Positions 50,527 to 59,928 are shown, numbered from the stretch's first letter. The stretch is DNA of 64,000 bases from Paraniabella hibiscisoli (GCF_022512515.1 NZ_JAKWBK010000001.1:620001-684000), one strand, 5' to 3'. Notes: a model not told the origin generated them from the letters alone. A program made the numbers and translations.

Positions 50527-50894
50527 CCAGATGCTGATGTGGCAGCCGTTGTAGCAGCAATAGCTGCTGCCGATGCCGCTATCGCCGCAGCATTAGCCTG
50601 ATCCTGGGCCGCTGCGCCGGTATTCGCATTTGCAATGCTTATAAAGCTATAGCCCCAGCCTTTTAATTCATTCTTCCACAGAAAAGAGCCATCTTTAGCA
50701 CTCAGGCAGATCAATATACCAGATACACCTATATAGAGTTTGGTATCTTCCAGAAAAATCTGGCCTACCGCATAACTCATAGAGGTTTTAATATACTCTT
50801 TCAATTTTACTTCCCAGGCAATCTCCCCGGTTTTCTTGTCTATCGCTGCTACCCTGCCATTGCTTAAAATAAACAATTTATTGTCGGTTCTCAT
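50523..50894 (-). CDS. PQQ-like beta-propeller repeat protein, very short
   Basis: A 123-residue product with two or three PQQ-like blades (RVAAIDKKTGEIAWEVKL; LICLSAKDGSFLWKNELKGW) and an Ala-rich C-terminal tail of about 30 residues. A full propeller needs more blades, so it may oligomerise or be a fragment. There is no signal peptide. It lies 34 nt after the glycerophosphodiesterase gene. Function unknown. Confidence 0.6.
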   Translation of the reverse strand: MRTDNKLFILSNGRVAAIDKKTGEIAWEVKLKEYIKTSMSYAVGQIFLEDTKLYIGVSGILICLSAKDGSFLWKNELKGWGYSFISIANANTGAAAQDQANAAAIAASAAAIAATTAATSASG

Positions 50895-50928
50895 ATTTCT
50901 AAAGTTAGGTTATTCTTATTGATTGGAT

Positions 50929-51719
50929 TTATTTGGCCAGCTTTTTTAGTAACAGCTCAGGCTCATTGGTGGTGATGAAGTCAATACCTTGTACAAGAAA
51001 ATCTTCCATTACCTTTTCATCATTTACCGTCCACGCATTTGTTTTTACACCCAGGGTTCTGGCATTTTTGATCCAGTTTTTATCTTTTTGAAAAACACTG
51101 TAATGATAGTCTGCATCCAGCTTATCAGCCTTTAACTTTTCAGCAGACATATCTCCGTTCAAATACTGAACAGGGGCAGAAGGCTCCAGTTCCCGCACTT
51201 TTTGCATACATCATAATCAAAAGCAATGTAAACTGTTTGCGCCTGTCCTTTGAAACTCCGAACCATTTCCACCACTTTGGTAGCCAAACGCAGCGACCTT
51301 TCTTTACTAACTTTAGAAGTCTTTATTTCAGCCACCATGATGGTTTTCTTCTGGCCATACCCCTCCTTCAAATAAGCTTCGAGTGTTGGGATTTTTTCCC
51401 CGTTGGGCAAAGTCTTCGCCAATAGTTGCTGATAGGTATTGGTTTCGATTTCCATACCTAAAAACTTATCGTCGTGATTTACTACCAAAACCTCGTCACT
51501 GGTCATATGTATATCAAACTCGGTACCACCACAACCCATAGCAATGGCGGCCTTCAGCGAGGCTATAGAATTTTCAGGTGCACCTGTATTTTTAAAGGCG
51601 CCACGATGTGCGATTACTTTGTTCATAAAGGGAATTGACAAAGAGGCTACTTTCTTTTGAGAAGAGCAACCCGATAAAAATGCTATGCATACAGTAGCGA
51701 ACAGTACTATTTTTTTCAT
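50929..51719 (-). CDS. Glycerophosphodiester phosphodiesterase, lipoprotein (one frame break)
   Basis: A GDPD-family enzyme that releases alcohols from glycerophosphodiesters. The signal KIVLFATVCIAFLSGCSS has a lipobox ending at Cys. Catalytic motifs are VIAHRGAFKNTGAPENS, GTEFDIHMTSDEVLVVNHD and MVAEIKTSK; the C-terminal part has TNAWTVNDEKVMEDFLVQG followed by ITTNEPELLL. The frame breaks near 51203-51206, where one added base restores FDYDVMQKVRELEPSAP. Repaired length is about 263 residues, with all metal and catalytic residues present. Confidence 0.88.
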
Positions 51720-51772
51720 CTGGCGAAATTAATTTATGGCTTACTAAATTAAAGCAGTTCTGTGATTATTCA

Positions 51773-52144
51773 TCATTTTATAACACCATAACCCTGATCT
51801 GTTCTTCTCAATCGATATCGTCTGGTAATCCCGGAATCGGTTTCTGCCGCCCTGGCCTCACATTCCAAACCACATTTATAATATCCCACTTTTAAGGTTT
51901 GCCATAAATAAGTGGCAATAAACCTGATAAAACCCAGTCGCTCGTATTGCTCTATATGTTTTAATTCATGACGCAACCATCTTTCGTTACTTAAAAACTC
52001 ATGCTGAGATACGCCGTATAAATGAATCCGGCTCCCTAAAACAATGGCCACATTTTTACTGCGCAGCTTTCGAGCTGCCAACTTTGCGATAAAGGAGTTT
52101 TCTTTTATGGTAAACGACTTCACTGGTATAAAACTAAGAAACAA
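51773..52144 (-). CDS. Small HExxH protein, DUF4157-like
   Basis: The product of about 123 residues carries HELKHIEQYERLG, a zinc-peptidase HExxH signature, preceded by GVSQHEFLSNERWL and followed by an acidic EARAAETDSG. That order resembles DUF4157-type small metalloprotease domains. It has no signal peptide and only moderate hydrophobicity (IRFIATYLWQTLKVGYY). The family's substrate is unknown. The frame is intact. It is transcribed after YceI on the same strand but beyond a terminator. Confidence 0.6.
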   Translation of the reverse strand: MFLSFIPVKSFTIKENSFIAKLAARKLRSKNVAIVLGSRIHLYGVSQHEFLSNERWLRHELKHIEQYERLGFIRFIATYLWQTLKVGYYKCGLECEARAAETDSGITRRYRLRRTDQGYGVIK

Positions 52145-52201
52145 ATTAGATTATTCTTTAACCGCCGGGGAACAATCCTATGAAGGCGGCCAGCCCATAA
52201 C

Positions 52202-52234
52202 AAAAAACGGCCTCCTCCGGGAGACCGCCTTTTT
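52202..52234 (-). terminator. Terminator after the YceI gene
   Basis: A hairpin (CGGCCTCC / GGGAGACCG, one mismatch) is flanked by six A residues on one side and five T on the other. It can therefore act on both strands. The YceI gene ends 21 nt away. Confidence 0.7.
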
Positions 52235-52255
52235 CTTTGTTTTCCTTCTTATCTA

Positions 52256-52780
52256 TTAAGCTTCTTTAACTATTTCTATATTAGCGATCAGCTTTACATC
52301 TTCACTTACCGCAATACCACCAGCCTCTGTAACTGCATTCCAGGTAAGACCAAATTCTTTACGGTTGATTTTACCAGTTACTTCAAAACCACCAACTGTT
52401 TGTCCGTACATGCTTAAACCCACACCGCCATGCTCTACATTAAATGTAACGGGTTTGGTTACACCTTTCAAAGTAAGGTCACCTGTCAGTTTATAATCGT
52501 CACCATCTTTTTCAATTGCAGTTGAAACGAAAGTCAGTTTAGGATGAGTTTCCGTTTCGAAGAAATCTGCCCCTTTCAAGTGAGCATCTCTTTGTTCTAC
52601 GCCAGTGTCGATACTATTTACATCGGCGCTAAAAGTAATTTTTGCGTCAGAGAAATCGTCTTTTTCTGCTACTACCGTTCCTTCAAAGTTTTTAAACTTA
52701 CCGGATACTGTTGAAATTACCAGGTGTTTTACTTTAAAACCTACCTCTGAGTGCATTGCATCTATTGTCCAAGTTGCCAT
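52256..52780 (-). CDS. YceI family protein
   Basis: A lipocalin-like isoprenoid-binding protein of 174 residues. The signature WTIDAMHSEVGFKVKHLVIS is followed by VSGKFKNFEGTV, GADFFETETHPKLTF and a C-terminal GLTWNAVTEAGGIAVSEDVK with LIANIEIVK. There is no signal peptide, so it is probably cytoplasmic, unlike E. coli YceI. Intact. A terminator follows at 52202-52234. Confidence 0.9.
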   Translation of the reverse strand: MATWTIDAMHSEVGFKVKHLVISTVSGKFKNFEGTVVAEKDDFSDAKITFSADVNSIDTGVEQRDAHLKGADFFETETHPKLTFVSTAIEKDGDDYKLTGDLTLKGVTKPVTFNVEHGGVGLSMYGQTVGGFEVTGKINRKEFGLTWNAVTEAGGIAVSEDVKLIANIEIVKEA

Positions 52781-52888
52781 AAAATTTTTATTTTTTGTGA
52801 TTTATAACACAAAGCTACATTTCATTGTTGCAACAGCAATTAATGTAGGTTAAGAAAATTCCGGCTATCTGGTAAAGCAACGTTAAAG

Positions 52889-53554
52889 CTACCCCAGGGC
52901 ATTGTTCAGATAGTTATTTAGCGGCAACAGGGTTTCGAAAGCTGCAGTAACTTTTGTAACCAGGGTTTTGCTGGTCAGGTCAGCATCGTCGATATTACTA
53001 AGCGCTACAAAGCTTTTATGTTTTAAGTATTCAGCAGCAGGATTACCCGGCTCGTAACCTTTAGGCACGCGCGATAATACATAACTATCTTCCACCGACA
53101 ATCCTCCGTAAGTTGTTTTAAATTTTTTAGAAAGAAGGATCTTTTCAAAATCGGCCAGGTTATAATCTATTTCCTGTCTCACTTTGGCCAGCATATCTGC
53201 AGGAGGTTGCCACATACCGCCGCCGGTAAAACTGGCTCCCGGCTCCAGGTGAAAATAATAGCCAGGCGTCATCGATTTTTTGCCTTCACTATTAATGAAA
53301 GCACCGAAATTAGTCTTATAAGGGGTTTTGTCCTTTGAGAATCGAATGTCCCTGTTAATGCGGAACATACAATCCTTTGCCGATAAATGCGAAATAGACG
53401 GATCTGTTTTTGAAAACTTCTGGATCACCGTATCAATAAACGCAGCAAAGTCTTTGCGAGCGTTTTCATAATCTTTACGGTTGTCATCAAACCAGGGTTT
53501 ATTGTTATTAAGCTTTAGATCTTTTAAAAACTGCAGGGTGGATGATTGTAGCAT
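52889..53554 (-). CDS. DUF2461 family protein
   Basis: The 221-residue protein matches the DUF2461 family: LQFLKDLKLNNNKPWFDDNR near the start, MFRINRDIRFSKDKTPYKTN, GYYFHLEPGASFTGGGMWQP, and PPADMLAKVRQEI. The conserved NRDIRFSKDKTPYK stretch suggests a binding site, but the function is unknown. Soluble, intact, and not obviously part of an operon. Confidence 0.88.
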   Translation of the reverse strand: MLQSSTLQFLKDLKLNNNKPWFDDNRKDYENARKDFAAFIDTVIQKFSKTDPSISHLSAKDCMFRINRDIRFSKDKTPYKTNFGAFINSEGKKSMTPGYYFHLEPGASFTGGGMWQPPADMLAKVRQEIDYNLADFEKILLSKKFKTTYGGLSVEDSYVLSRVPKGYEPGNPAAEYLKHKSFVALSNIDDADLTSKTLVTKVTAAFETLLPLNNYLNNALG

Positions 53555-53604
53555 AGTCGATTGTTTCGGCTAAGATAGCCTACAACCAGTTTATAAAAAT
53601 AACC

Positions 53605-54397
53605 CTATTTTAAAAATTTACTATACCGGTAAGGAGCATTAAACACAGATGCTTCTGAGATATGTCCACTGAGCGTATCGATAGAAACAGCTTCCGAGAA
53701 GTTGATAGTGGACTGCCCGTTTAGATCGACCTTCAAATTTTTAATGTTTATATGGTCACCGATCCTAACGAAAGCATTATTAGCATTTATGGAGATATCA
53801 GAGAACACAGTCTTGTATACATCAAGCTTGAGGGCTGATTGATCGTTGGCTTTCTGGAGTTGGACTGTCTTATCCCCATCCGCATATAACGAAGCCTGGT
53901 TGAACAACTGAAAATTCATAGCGCCTAAGGCAACCGTACTGCTATCAATAGTAATAGTAGTTCCCCTGGCTATGATCGGTACGGCCCTGGGAAGTGTGAT
54001 GTCCATCTCTATACCGTAAAAAAGTTAGGACCATCAGTTTTAACAACTGCTTTGAAACTGTAATCAACTACCAGGGTATCACCCGACCAACCTACACGGA
54101 GGTTGTCGGTCCGGCCTTGCTCAGGATTGGTTACATCATAATTTTTGAAAGAGTAGCTGAATTTATCGCCGTATTTAATATGGGCTTTTAACCCGAATTC
54201 GTTATTAAACGGAACACCATCAAGCTTAATAGCAGTAAAGGCTTTTACCTCTTTAGGGGCAGACACTTCGTAGCCTGTATTATTTTTAACGATATATCTA
54301 TCGCTTTTTATTGCTGCTTTAAACCCCATCACCAGTATTAATGGTAATGAAAAAGCAGCAGCACCAGGCCCATCAATAATTTATTACTCGTCTTCAT
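53605..54397 (-). CDS. Membrane-anchored protein with a beta-helix-like domain (two frame breaks)
   Basis: From ATG 54397 a hydrophobic N-terminal segment (LLMGLVLLLLFSLPLILVMG) is followed by a domain like the DUF2807/GIN beta-helix (VKAFTAIKLDGVPF at its start; ISINANNAFVRIGDHINIKN near the end). Breaks are near 54348 (one T) and near 54015 (one T restores FFYGIEMDITLPRAV). Repaired length is about 264 residues. It follows the GntR-type gene by 18 nt and completes an ABC/GntR unit. It may sense or modulate envelope stress, but this is a guess. Confidence 0.65.
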
Positions 54398-54415
54398 TCG
54401 TAAACATTTAGTTTG

Positions 54416-54787
54416 TTATGCGTACTGTTTCTTAAATTTCTCGTATTTCTGTTTCAGGTCTTCCGGCTCTATGCCCAACAGGTACATGTTCCTGAAGAAT
54501 AAGGGCAATTCTTTTTCCATAAACTCCTGTTTGCGGTAAGCAGCCGCAGTCTTCAATCCCTCAGTCGTAATAAAGTACCCGATGCCTCTTTTATCCTGTA
54601 TAATTTCCTGTTGTTTCAAAAAATCGTAAGACCGGGCGACTGTATTGGGGTTCACTTCTAATAACATCGCCAGCTCCCTCACACTGGGTATTTTAGCATC
54701 AGGCGGCCACTCTTTCAACAGTATTTTTTCGCATACATAGTCGGCTATTTGTAAGTAAATAGCCTGTGTATTATTGTCAAATTGCAT
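54416..54787 (-). CDS. GntR family transcriptional regulator, YtrA type
   Basis: A 123-residue GntR repressor with a short C-terminus, as in the YtrA subfamily that controls ABC transporters. The winged helix includes AIYLQIADYVCEKILLKEWP, IPSVRELAMLLEVNPNTVAR and the wing DKRGIGYFITTEGL. It is the third gene of a four-gene operon after an ATPase and permease. The inverted repeat TGTACTA-N6-TAGTACA upstream of the ATPase (56488-56507) is its probable operator. Confidence 0.9.
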   Translation of the reverse strand: MQFDNNTQAIYLQIADYVCEKILLKEWPPDAKIPSVRELAMLLEVNPNTVARSYDFLKQQEIIQDKRGIGYFITTEGLKTAAAYRKQEFMEKELPLFFRNMYLLGIEPEDLKQKYEKFKKQYA

Positions 54788-54813
54788 AAAATAGTTATTT
54801 CATTGGGGATTAA

Positions 54814-55619
54814 TCAGATTTGCTTTTCTTTCAGCTTCACCCATGTGATCAACCACAGAAACGGTGCTATCAAAAACTTAAGGAAGAACAGGACACTTTC
54901 CTTGATAACCGGCGATAAGGTATATTCTTTATATGTCTCTTCACCCCTAACGTAGGGATCTCTTAATGAAAAAAGATTCCAGTTATAATTTGCTAATGCA
55001 CTGTTGGCGATCTTTGAAACATAGTAAATAAATAAAAAAGGAAAGCCGCAATAATCACAATGGTAATAATAAATGAGAATCGCTTAAAAGCAACAGAACC
55101 TAATAAAAAAGCCGCCTGCACCGCAAAAAAGGCGCTGATAAAATAGGGCAAAACAGCATTAATCCCATTCTTATTATTCCAGTTCAAACGCTTATAAGTA
55201 TACTTAACAGGATCCTTGTCTATTAATACCTGTATATAGGACTCAACGCCTGCTTTTAATAGTAAAAAACAAACCAGGTACACCACAGAGAATACCAGAA
55301 AATTAAAAAACCAGGTGGCTATAAATTTTTCGAGATGGCTGGCCGGGAAACTGATCCAATAGATACCTTTATCCTTGCTGCCTAACATGTTAAAAGCAGT
55401 ACTCGCGAAAATAGCCCCGGTTATAAAAAGTCCGAACAGCCCTATAATATATGCAGATTCTTCATTATAATGAGAGCCGCCATTAGCAGCCCAAAATCCA
55501 AATACAATGCCCAACAACCCTAGCAAAGCCAATACAGACATCAGGTACATGCGCCGGTTCTCGCCCCACTGCTTTCCAATCAATTGAATGATTCTTTTAA
55601 AACTAAAATTTGCAGTCAT
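54814..55619 (-). CDS. ABC transporter permease-like membrane protein (one frame break)
   Basis: A protein with about six membrane helices (MYLMSVLALLGLLGIVFGFW, YIIGLFGLFITGAIFASTAF, WFFNFLVFSVVYLVCFLLL, AFFAVQAAFLLGSVAF, FIITIVIIAAFLFYL, FFLKFLIAPFLWLITW). It probably forms the membrane half of the exporter whose ATPase is the preceding gene, 14 nt upstream. The frame breaks near 55027; one added T restores YLFYYVSKIANSALANYNW and the stop at 54814. Repaired length is about 268 residues. The substrate is unknown; YtrA-type transporters are linked to cell-wall-active compounds. Confidence 0.8.
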
Positions 55620-55633
55620 ACAGATAATAAGGT

Positions 55634-56473
55634 TTAAGGTTGGTTTTTAAATACGGTATTGACACTATTGCCGTTGGTAACAACTGCTTTATATAACAAT
55701 TCCAGGTCTATTTTAGAATCTTCACCATAAGTATTGGGTGTTACAATAACATTACCTTTTAAAGATTCTTCCTTATAAAAAGCCTTTTTTGTTTCCTCAT
55801 CATCAAACGAAACCCTAAATGATAGTTTAGAGCTAATGTCATTGATATTCTGATCAAACAGGATATTACCCTCGTCAATAATAGTGATCCGGTCTATCAG
55901 GCTTTCAAGGTCTTTCACCTGGTGGGTACTAATAATGACACATTTATTATCATCGATAGCTCCGGCAATTACCTTTCTAAACTGGCTTTTACTCATAATA
56001 TCCAGTCCGTTAGAGGGTTCATCCATTAACAGGATCGAAGTATTGCAGGCCAGCGCAAAGCTGATTAACACCTTCTTTTTCTGGCCATAACTCATTTGCT
56101 GCAGACTGTTCTCCTGCGGAATATCAAACTCCTGTAAGTAAGTATTGAACTGCTGACGCGAGAACTTTGGATAAAATGGTGCATTGCAGGAAACAAATTT
56201 TTCAATCGCCACATCCGGTAAATAAAACTCCTCGGGAACAATAAACGCATCCTGCAAAAAGGCCGGCTGTCTTTTGCCCGGTTCGTAGCCCAATGCGCTA
56301 ATCTTGCCCTGGCTGGGAAACAGAGAGCCGATGATATTTTTTAACAAAGTGGATTTTCCGGTACCATTCTTACCCAGCAAACCGTAAATATGTCCTGGTG
56401 AAAATGACAAAGAAAGACCGTTAAAGATCTTCTTCTTTTTGTAGGAAAAATGCAGATTATGGATCGTTATCAT
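55634..56473 (-). CDS. ABC transporter ATP-binding protein
   Basis: The 279-residue ATPase has Walker A GLLGKNGTGKSTLL, a Q-loop region, signature MSYGQKKKVLISFA, Walker B ILLMDEPSNGLD and switch His in IISTHQVKDLESL. The first position of the LSGGQ-type signature is Met-Ser-Tyr-Gly, a tolerated variant. It is the first gene of the operon with a permease, a GntR-type regulator and a membrane-anchored protein, and lies behind a promoter and operator at 56488-56518. Intact. Confidence 0.93.
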   Translation of the reverse strand: MITIHNLHFSYKKKKIFNGLSLSFSPGHIYGLLGKNGTGKSTLLKNIIGSLFPSQGKISALGYEPGKRQPAFLQDAFIVPEEFYLPDVAIEKFVSCNAPFYPKFSRQQFNTYLQEFDIPQENSLQQMSYGQKKKVLISFALACNTSILLMDEPSNGLDIMSKSQFRKVIAGAIDDNKCVIISTHQVKDLESLIDRITIIDEGNILFDQNINDISSKLSFRVSFDDEETKKAFYKEESLKGNVIVTPNTYGEDSKIDLELLYKAVVTNGNSVNTVFKNQP

Positions 56474-56487
56474 ACTTAGTGATTTGG

Positions 56488-56518
56488 TGTACTATTTATG
56501 TAGTACAGTACAAATGTA
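56488..56518 (-). promoter_or_regulatory. Operator and -7 element of the ABC/GntR operon
   Basis: TGTACTA-TTTATG-TAGTACA (56488-56507... arms ending 56507) is a perfect 7-bp inverted repeat. On the minus strand TACATTTG (56518-56511), a TAnnTTTG -7 element, lies just upstream of it. The operator therefore covers the expected transcription start, ideal for repression by the GntR-type protein of this operon. Confidence 0.7.
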
Positions 56519-56616
56519 GCATTAGTTTTTACTTTTCCAAATTTTATTTAAAAAACCTTCATTTTCCATTTCCCTTTTTATCAGCTATTTTTGTCTACTG
56601 TGTTAATAGGATAAAA

Positions 56617-57450
56617 ATGAGTGAAGATTTTATCAAGTTTCTGTTTAATAGAAATTCCAGGTGTTTTTCCGGTTTCCCCGATAAAGGGGCAGTAGAAAGT
56701 TTTATTGATGAACTGTATACGGTATTATTTCTCCCGAATGATATCGATCATAAATGTGAAGCACAGCTAAGAGGCCAGTTTACTTCGCTAAAAGATAAGT
56801 TTACCCATCTATTGCAGGATGTAATTGAAGATGCGGAGGCCATACAGGATATAAGGGATAGCTATTTTGAATCGCTACCGGCTCTTTTTACGCTCTTATT
56901 AAAAGATGCAGAGGCCCTTTTACAATCAGACCCTGCGGCTAAATCGCTCGAAGAGGTAATGGCGGCCTATCCCGGCTTTTATGCTACTGCAGTGTACCGT
57001 TTGTCGCATCAGTTACACGAGCTGGCGGTTCCGGTATTGCCACGTCTTTTTAGCGAATATGCGCATGGTAAAACCGGCATCGACATTCACCCCGGCGCTA
57101 CCATCGGGCATTCTTTTAGTATTGATCATGGAACCGGTGTGGTGATTGGAGAAACCTCCCTGATAGGTAATCACGTAAAAGTTTACCAGGGCGTAACCTT
57201 AGGTGCATTGAGTGTTACCAAAACCCTGGCCACTACAAAACGGCATCCAACTATAGAAGATAACGTAGTCATTTACTCGGGTGCCACCATACTGGGCGGT
57301 AATACAATTATTGGTAAAGACAGTATTATAGGCGGTAATGTGTGGTTAACCAACAGCGTGCCCCGCAACTCCGTAGTTTATCATAAAAGTGAGGTAAGTG
57401 TAAAAGACCTCTTACCACCCGACGAAAATATTTTGAATTTTGTAATCTGA
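56617..57450 (+). CDS. cysE: Serine O-acetyltransferase, second copy
   Basis: An intact 277-residue paralog of the gene at 869-1806. It shows [57 protein letters not shown] and hexapeptide repeats ([20 protein letters not shown]). ATG 56617 is chosen; the in-frame extension upstream to 56479 crosses the divergent ABC promoter. A TAnnTTTG element (TATTTTTG, 56586-56593) lies 23 nt before the start. It is followed 80 nt later by cysteine synthase, so the two form a cysteine-making pair using sulfide from the cys operon. Confidence 0.93.
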   Translation: MSEDFIKFLFNRNSRCFSGFPDKGAVESFIDELYTVLFLPNDIDHKCEAQLRGQFTSLKDKFTHLLQDVIEDAEAIQDIRDSYFESLPALFTLLLKDAEALLQSDPAAKSLEEVMAAYPGFYATAVYRLSHQLHELAVPVLPRLFSEYAHGKTGIDIHPGATIGHSFSIDHGTGVVIGETSLIGNHVKVYQGVTLGALSVTKTLATTKRHPTIEDNVVIYSGATILGGNTIIGKDSIIGGNVWLTNSVPRNSVVYHKSEVSVKDLLPPDENILNFVI

Positions 57451-57486
57451 TTTATAAGGGCAGCGTTTTAGATAAACAGTTTTTAC

Positions 57487-57516
57487 CTGTCGTCTATCAG
57501 CTGCCATCGGTCAACT
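57487..57516. repeat. Degenerate heptamer repeat (CTGTCGT words)
   Basis: Head-to-tail heptamers CTGTCGT, CTATCAG, CTGCCAT, CGGTCAA lie in the 80-nt gap between cysE and cysK. Their consensus resembles the CTGTCAT words at 13786-13801 and the inverted ones at 58450-58555, on the other side of cysK. Confidence 0.6.
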
Positions 57517-57530
57517 AAAAAATATATACA

Positions 57531-58442
57531 GTGAAAGCGCAAAACATCCTGCAAACAATTGGTAATACACCTCATGTTCAAATCAACCACCTGTTTGGCA
57601 ACACGCATAAGGTTTGGATAAAGCTGGAGAAAGCCAACCCGGGAGGCAGCATTAAAGACCGTATTGCTTTGGCAATGATAGAAGATGCTGAACAAAAGGG
57701 TTTATTACATAAAGATTCGGTTATTATAGAACCCACCAGTGGTAATACAGGTATTGGCCTGGCCCTGGTTGCCGCCGTAAAGGGCTATAAACTGATATTG
57801 GTAATGCCGGAAAGTATGAGCGTGGAGCGCCGGAAATTAATGAGCGTATACGGTGCTGAATTTGTACTAACGCCCCGCGAAAGAGGCATGACAGGAGCTA
57901 TTGAAAAAGCGAATGAGCTGGCGGCCACTACACCTCATGCATGGGTTCCACAACAATTTAATAACGAAGCCAATACAGCCATACACCGGAAAACAACAGC
58001 AGCCGAAATATTGCAGGATTTTCCGGAAGGAATCGACTACCTGATCACCGGCGTAGGTACAGGCGGACATATAACCGGTGTTGCTGAAATATTAAAAGAA
58101 AAATTTCCCGATCTTAAAGTATTTGCCGTAGAACCTGAGCTGTCGCCTGTTATTAGTGGCGGCGCACCGGGCCCGCATCCTTTACAAGGCCTTGGAGCAG
58201 GTTTTATTCCGGGAATATTAAAAACAGAAGTGCTGGATGGAGCCATCGCTGTTGGTAAAGATGAGTCTTTCGATTACGCTAAAAGATTGGCTAAAGAAGA
58301 AGGCATTTTTGTGGGCATTTCCACTGGTGCTGCATTAGCCGCAGTTGCGAAAAAACTTCCTGAAATTCCTGAAGGAGCTACTGTTCTTACTTTTAACTAT
58401 GATACCGGTGAAAGGTATTTGAGTATTGAAGGACTTTATTAA
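57531..58442 (+). CDS. cysK: Cysteine synthase (O-acetylserine sulfhydrylase)
   Basis: A PLP enzyme making cysteine from O-acetylserine and sulfide. Motifs are the PLP lysine in [17 protein letters not shown], substrate loop [14 protein letters not shown], and the phosphate-binding [11 protein letters not shown]. The C-terminus ([18 protein letters not shown]) resembles CysK. At 303 residues the length is normal and the frame intact. It starts at GTG 57531. Together with the adjacent acetyltransferase and the sulfate reduction operon at 1-10501, it completes cysteine synthesis. CysM is an alternative name, but the match to CysK is better. Confidence 0.94.
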   Translation: MKAQNILQTIGNTPHVQINHLFGNTHKVWIKLEKANPGGSIKDRIALAMIEDAEQKGLLHKDSVIIEPTSGNTGIGLALVAAVKGYKLILVMPESMSVERRKLMSVYGAEFVLTPRERGMTGAIEKANELAATTPHAWVPQQFNNEANTAIHRKTTAAEILQDFPEGIDYLITGVGTGGHITGVAEILKEKFPDLKVFAVEPELSPVISGGAPGPHPLQGLGAGFIPGILKTEVLDGAIAVGKDESFDYAKRLAKEEGIFVGISTGAALAAVAKKLPEIPEGATVLTFNYDTGERYLSIEGLY

Positions 58443-58449
58443 TAAATGC

Positions 58450-58555
58450 GGTTGACAGATGACAGTGGACACGGAGAACCGGCTGTATGATTTTTTAAAA
58501 TGATTATTGAGAAACGGTCTACCTACTATCATCCGTCATCTCTCCACTTTCAACC
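58450..58555. repeat. Degenerate heptamer repeat, two inverted arms
   Basis: The left arm words are GTTGACA, GATGACA, GTGGACA. The right arm (58521-58555), read on the minus strand, gives GTTGAAA, GTGGAGA, GATGACG, GATGATA. The arms flank about 45 nt of AT-rich sequence between the convergent cysK and permease genes. Confidence 0.65.
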
Positions 58556-58558
58556 TCC

Positions 58559-59635
58559 TTACAACTTTCCCTTCACATTCAATGCATCTCTCAGCCCGTT
58601 GCCCAACAGGTTAAATGCCAGTACCAATATCATTATAGCAAAGCCTGGAGCCAGGGCCAGCATGGGGTTTTGCGTGATAATGAAGTTATAATTCTCCTTG
58701 ATCATCAATCCCCAGCTGGGCATGGGTGGCTGTACACCAACACCCAGGAAACTAAGACCGGCTTCTATCACAATGGCCGATGCAAAGTTGGCGGCGGCAA
58801 TTACCAATACCGGGCCCACAATATTGGGCCATATATGTACTGCAATAATCCGGATATTTCTGAAACCTAACGCCCTGGCAGCTTCTACATATTCCAGTTC
58901 CCTCACGGCCAATACCTGTCCCCGCACCAGGCGCGCTACATTCACCCACATAGTAAGTCCTACTGCAATAAACACCTGCCAAAAACCTTTGCCCAATGCC
59001 AGGGTAATAGCAAATACCAGCAACAATGTAGGTATACTCCATATCACATTAATGAACCACATAATCAAATCATCGGTCTTGCCCCGGTAAAAGCCAGCTA
59101 ATGAGCCCAAAACCAAGCCAATACTGATAGAGATGATCACCGTGATCAACCCTACACTTAGGCTGACCCTTGTTCCCACAATCAACCTGCTCAATATGTC
59201 ACGGCCATAGCTGTCGGTTCCAACCCAATAAGTTTGGGTGATAACGGGTTCATCTGCAAGAGCAGTTTTCGCAAAGCTGATGCGCTCGCTTACATCTTCA
59301 TCGATGTATTTTTCCGCAATAATGCTATCGCCTTTTATATTGTACTTGTTAATCGGTATAAAATGACAGGCATCCGTTTGTCCGTAAAATAATCGCTGAA
59401 AAAACCCGTACGATTCATAGGACTCTTTTTTAACCTGCAGGAATTGTTGTTGGGTACCTGGCTTTTCTCCTCCCATTTCAAGAATGATCCTGTTGGAATA
59501 AGGCGACCCATCCGGCGCAATAAAATAGCAGAAAACAGCAATAAAAACAGCAATGATGATCACTACCAGCCCCGCCATAGCGCCCTTGTTCTTTTTAAGC
59601 CTTTTCCAGGCCGGGTTCTTAAATATGCTGCTCAT
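58559..59635 (-). CDS. OppC/DppC type peptide ABC transporter permease
   Basis: A binding-protein-dependent permease of about 358 residues. After the first helix (GLVVIIIAVFIAVFCYFIAP) is an extra soluble loop of about 100 residues, then five helices. The EAA loop is EYVEAARALGFRNIRIIAVH, followed by IWPNIVGPVLV and LSFLGVGVQPPMPSWG, typical of OppC. ATG 59635 (MSSIFKNPAWKRLKKNKGA) is preferred over 59668. No oppB, oppA or ATPase gene is nearby. The enlarged loop is usual for Bacteroidota members. Intact. Confidence 0.88.
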   Translation of the reverse strand: MSSIFKNPAWKRLKKNKGAMAGLVVIIIAVFIAVFCYFIAPDGSPYSNRIILEMGGEKPGTQQQFLQVKKESYESYGFFQRLFYGQTDACHFIPINKYNIKGDSIIAEKYIDEDVSERISFAKTALADEPVITQTYWVGTDSYGRDILSRLIVGTRVSLSVGLITVIISISIGLVLGSLAGFYRGKTDDLIMWFINVIWSIPTLLLVFAITLALGKGFWQVFIAVGLTMWVNVARLVRGQVLAVRELEYVEAARALGFRNIRIIAVHIWPNIVGPVLVIAAANFASAIVIEAGLSFLGVGVQPPMPSWGLMIKENYNFIITQNPMLALAPGFAIMILVLAFNLLGNGLRDALNVKGKL

Positions 59636-59928
59636 TGTTTTCAAATGTAAATCAAAACACCAAATCATTTACCGAAAGAGAGTGCTGGCTAGGGCAACCG
59701 CATCTAAAAAAATATTTCAAGCATGAAAAACTCACATTATTAGAGAAAAGCATCTTTGCAGATATGCCGAAATTCCGAAGGTCAATATTTCACCCCTTCA
59801 GGGTTTCTTCAAATGCTCCCGGGCACATTACCAGAACTATTCTATCCCTACGGGAGTGTACAATCAAGGCAAAATAAACTGTAAAATCAGAGGCCGTTGC
59901 CCTGGAGTACTGGCAAAAACAATAAACC
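59636..59928. repeat. Intergenic region with two short GC palindromes
   Basis: About 290 nt lie between the permease start and the glycosyltransferase end. No convincing gene is present. The stretch 59790-59860 contains ACCCCTTCAGGGTT and CCCTACGGGAG; on the minus strand these read as CCCTGAAGGGG and CCCGTAGGG, about 45 nt apart. Such paired mini-palindromes look like an interspersed repetitive element. The rest is featureless. Confidence 0.45.

Noticed and set aside
56479..56616. N-terminal extension of the second serine acetyltransferase
   Set aside because: It covers the divergent ABC promoter and operator, is hydrophobic junk in frame, and the paralog begins at the equivalent of ATG 56617.
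59635..59877. Plus-strand 80-codon open frame between the permease and glycosyltransferase genes
   Set aside because: It overlaps the permease start and crosses palindromic repeat DNA; no conserved motif is visible.
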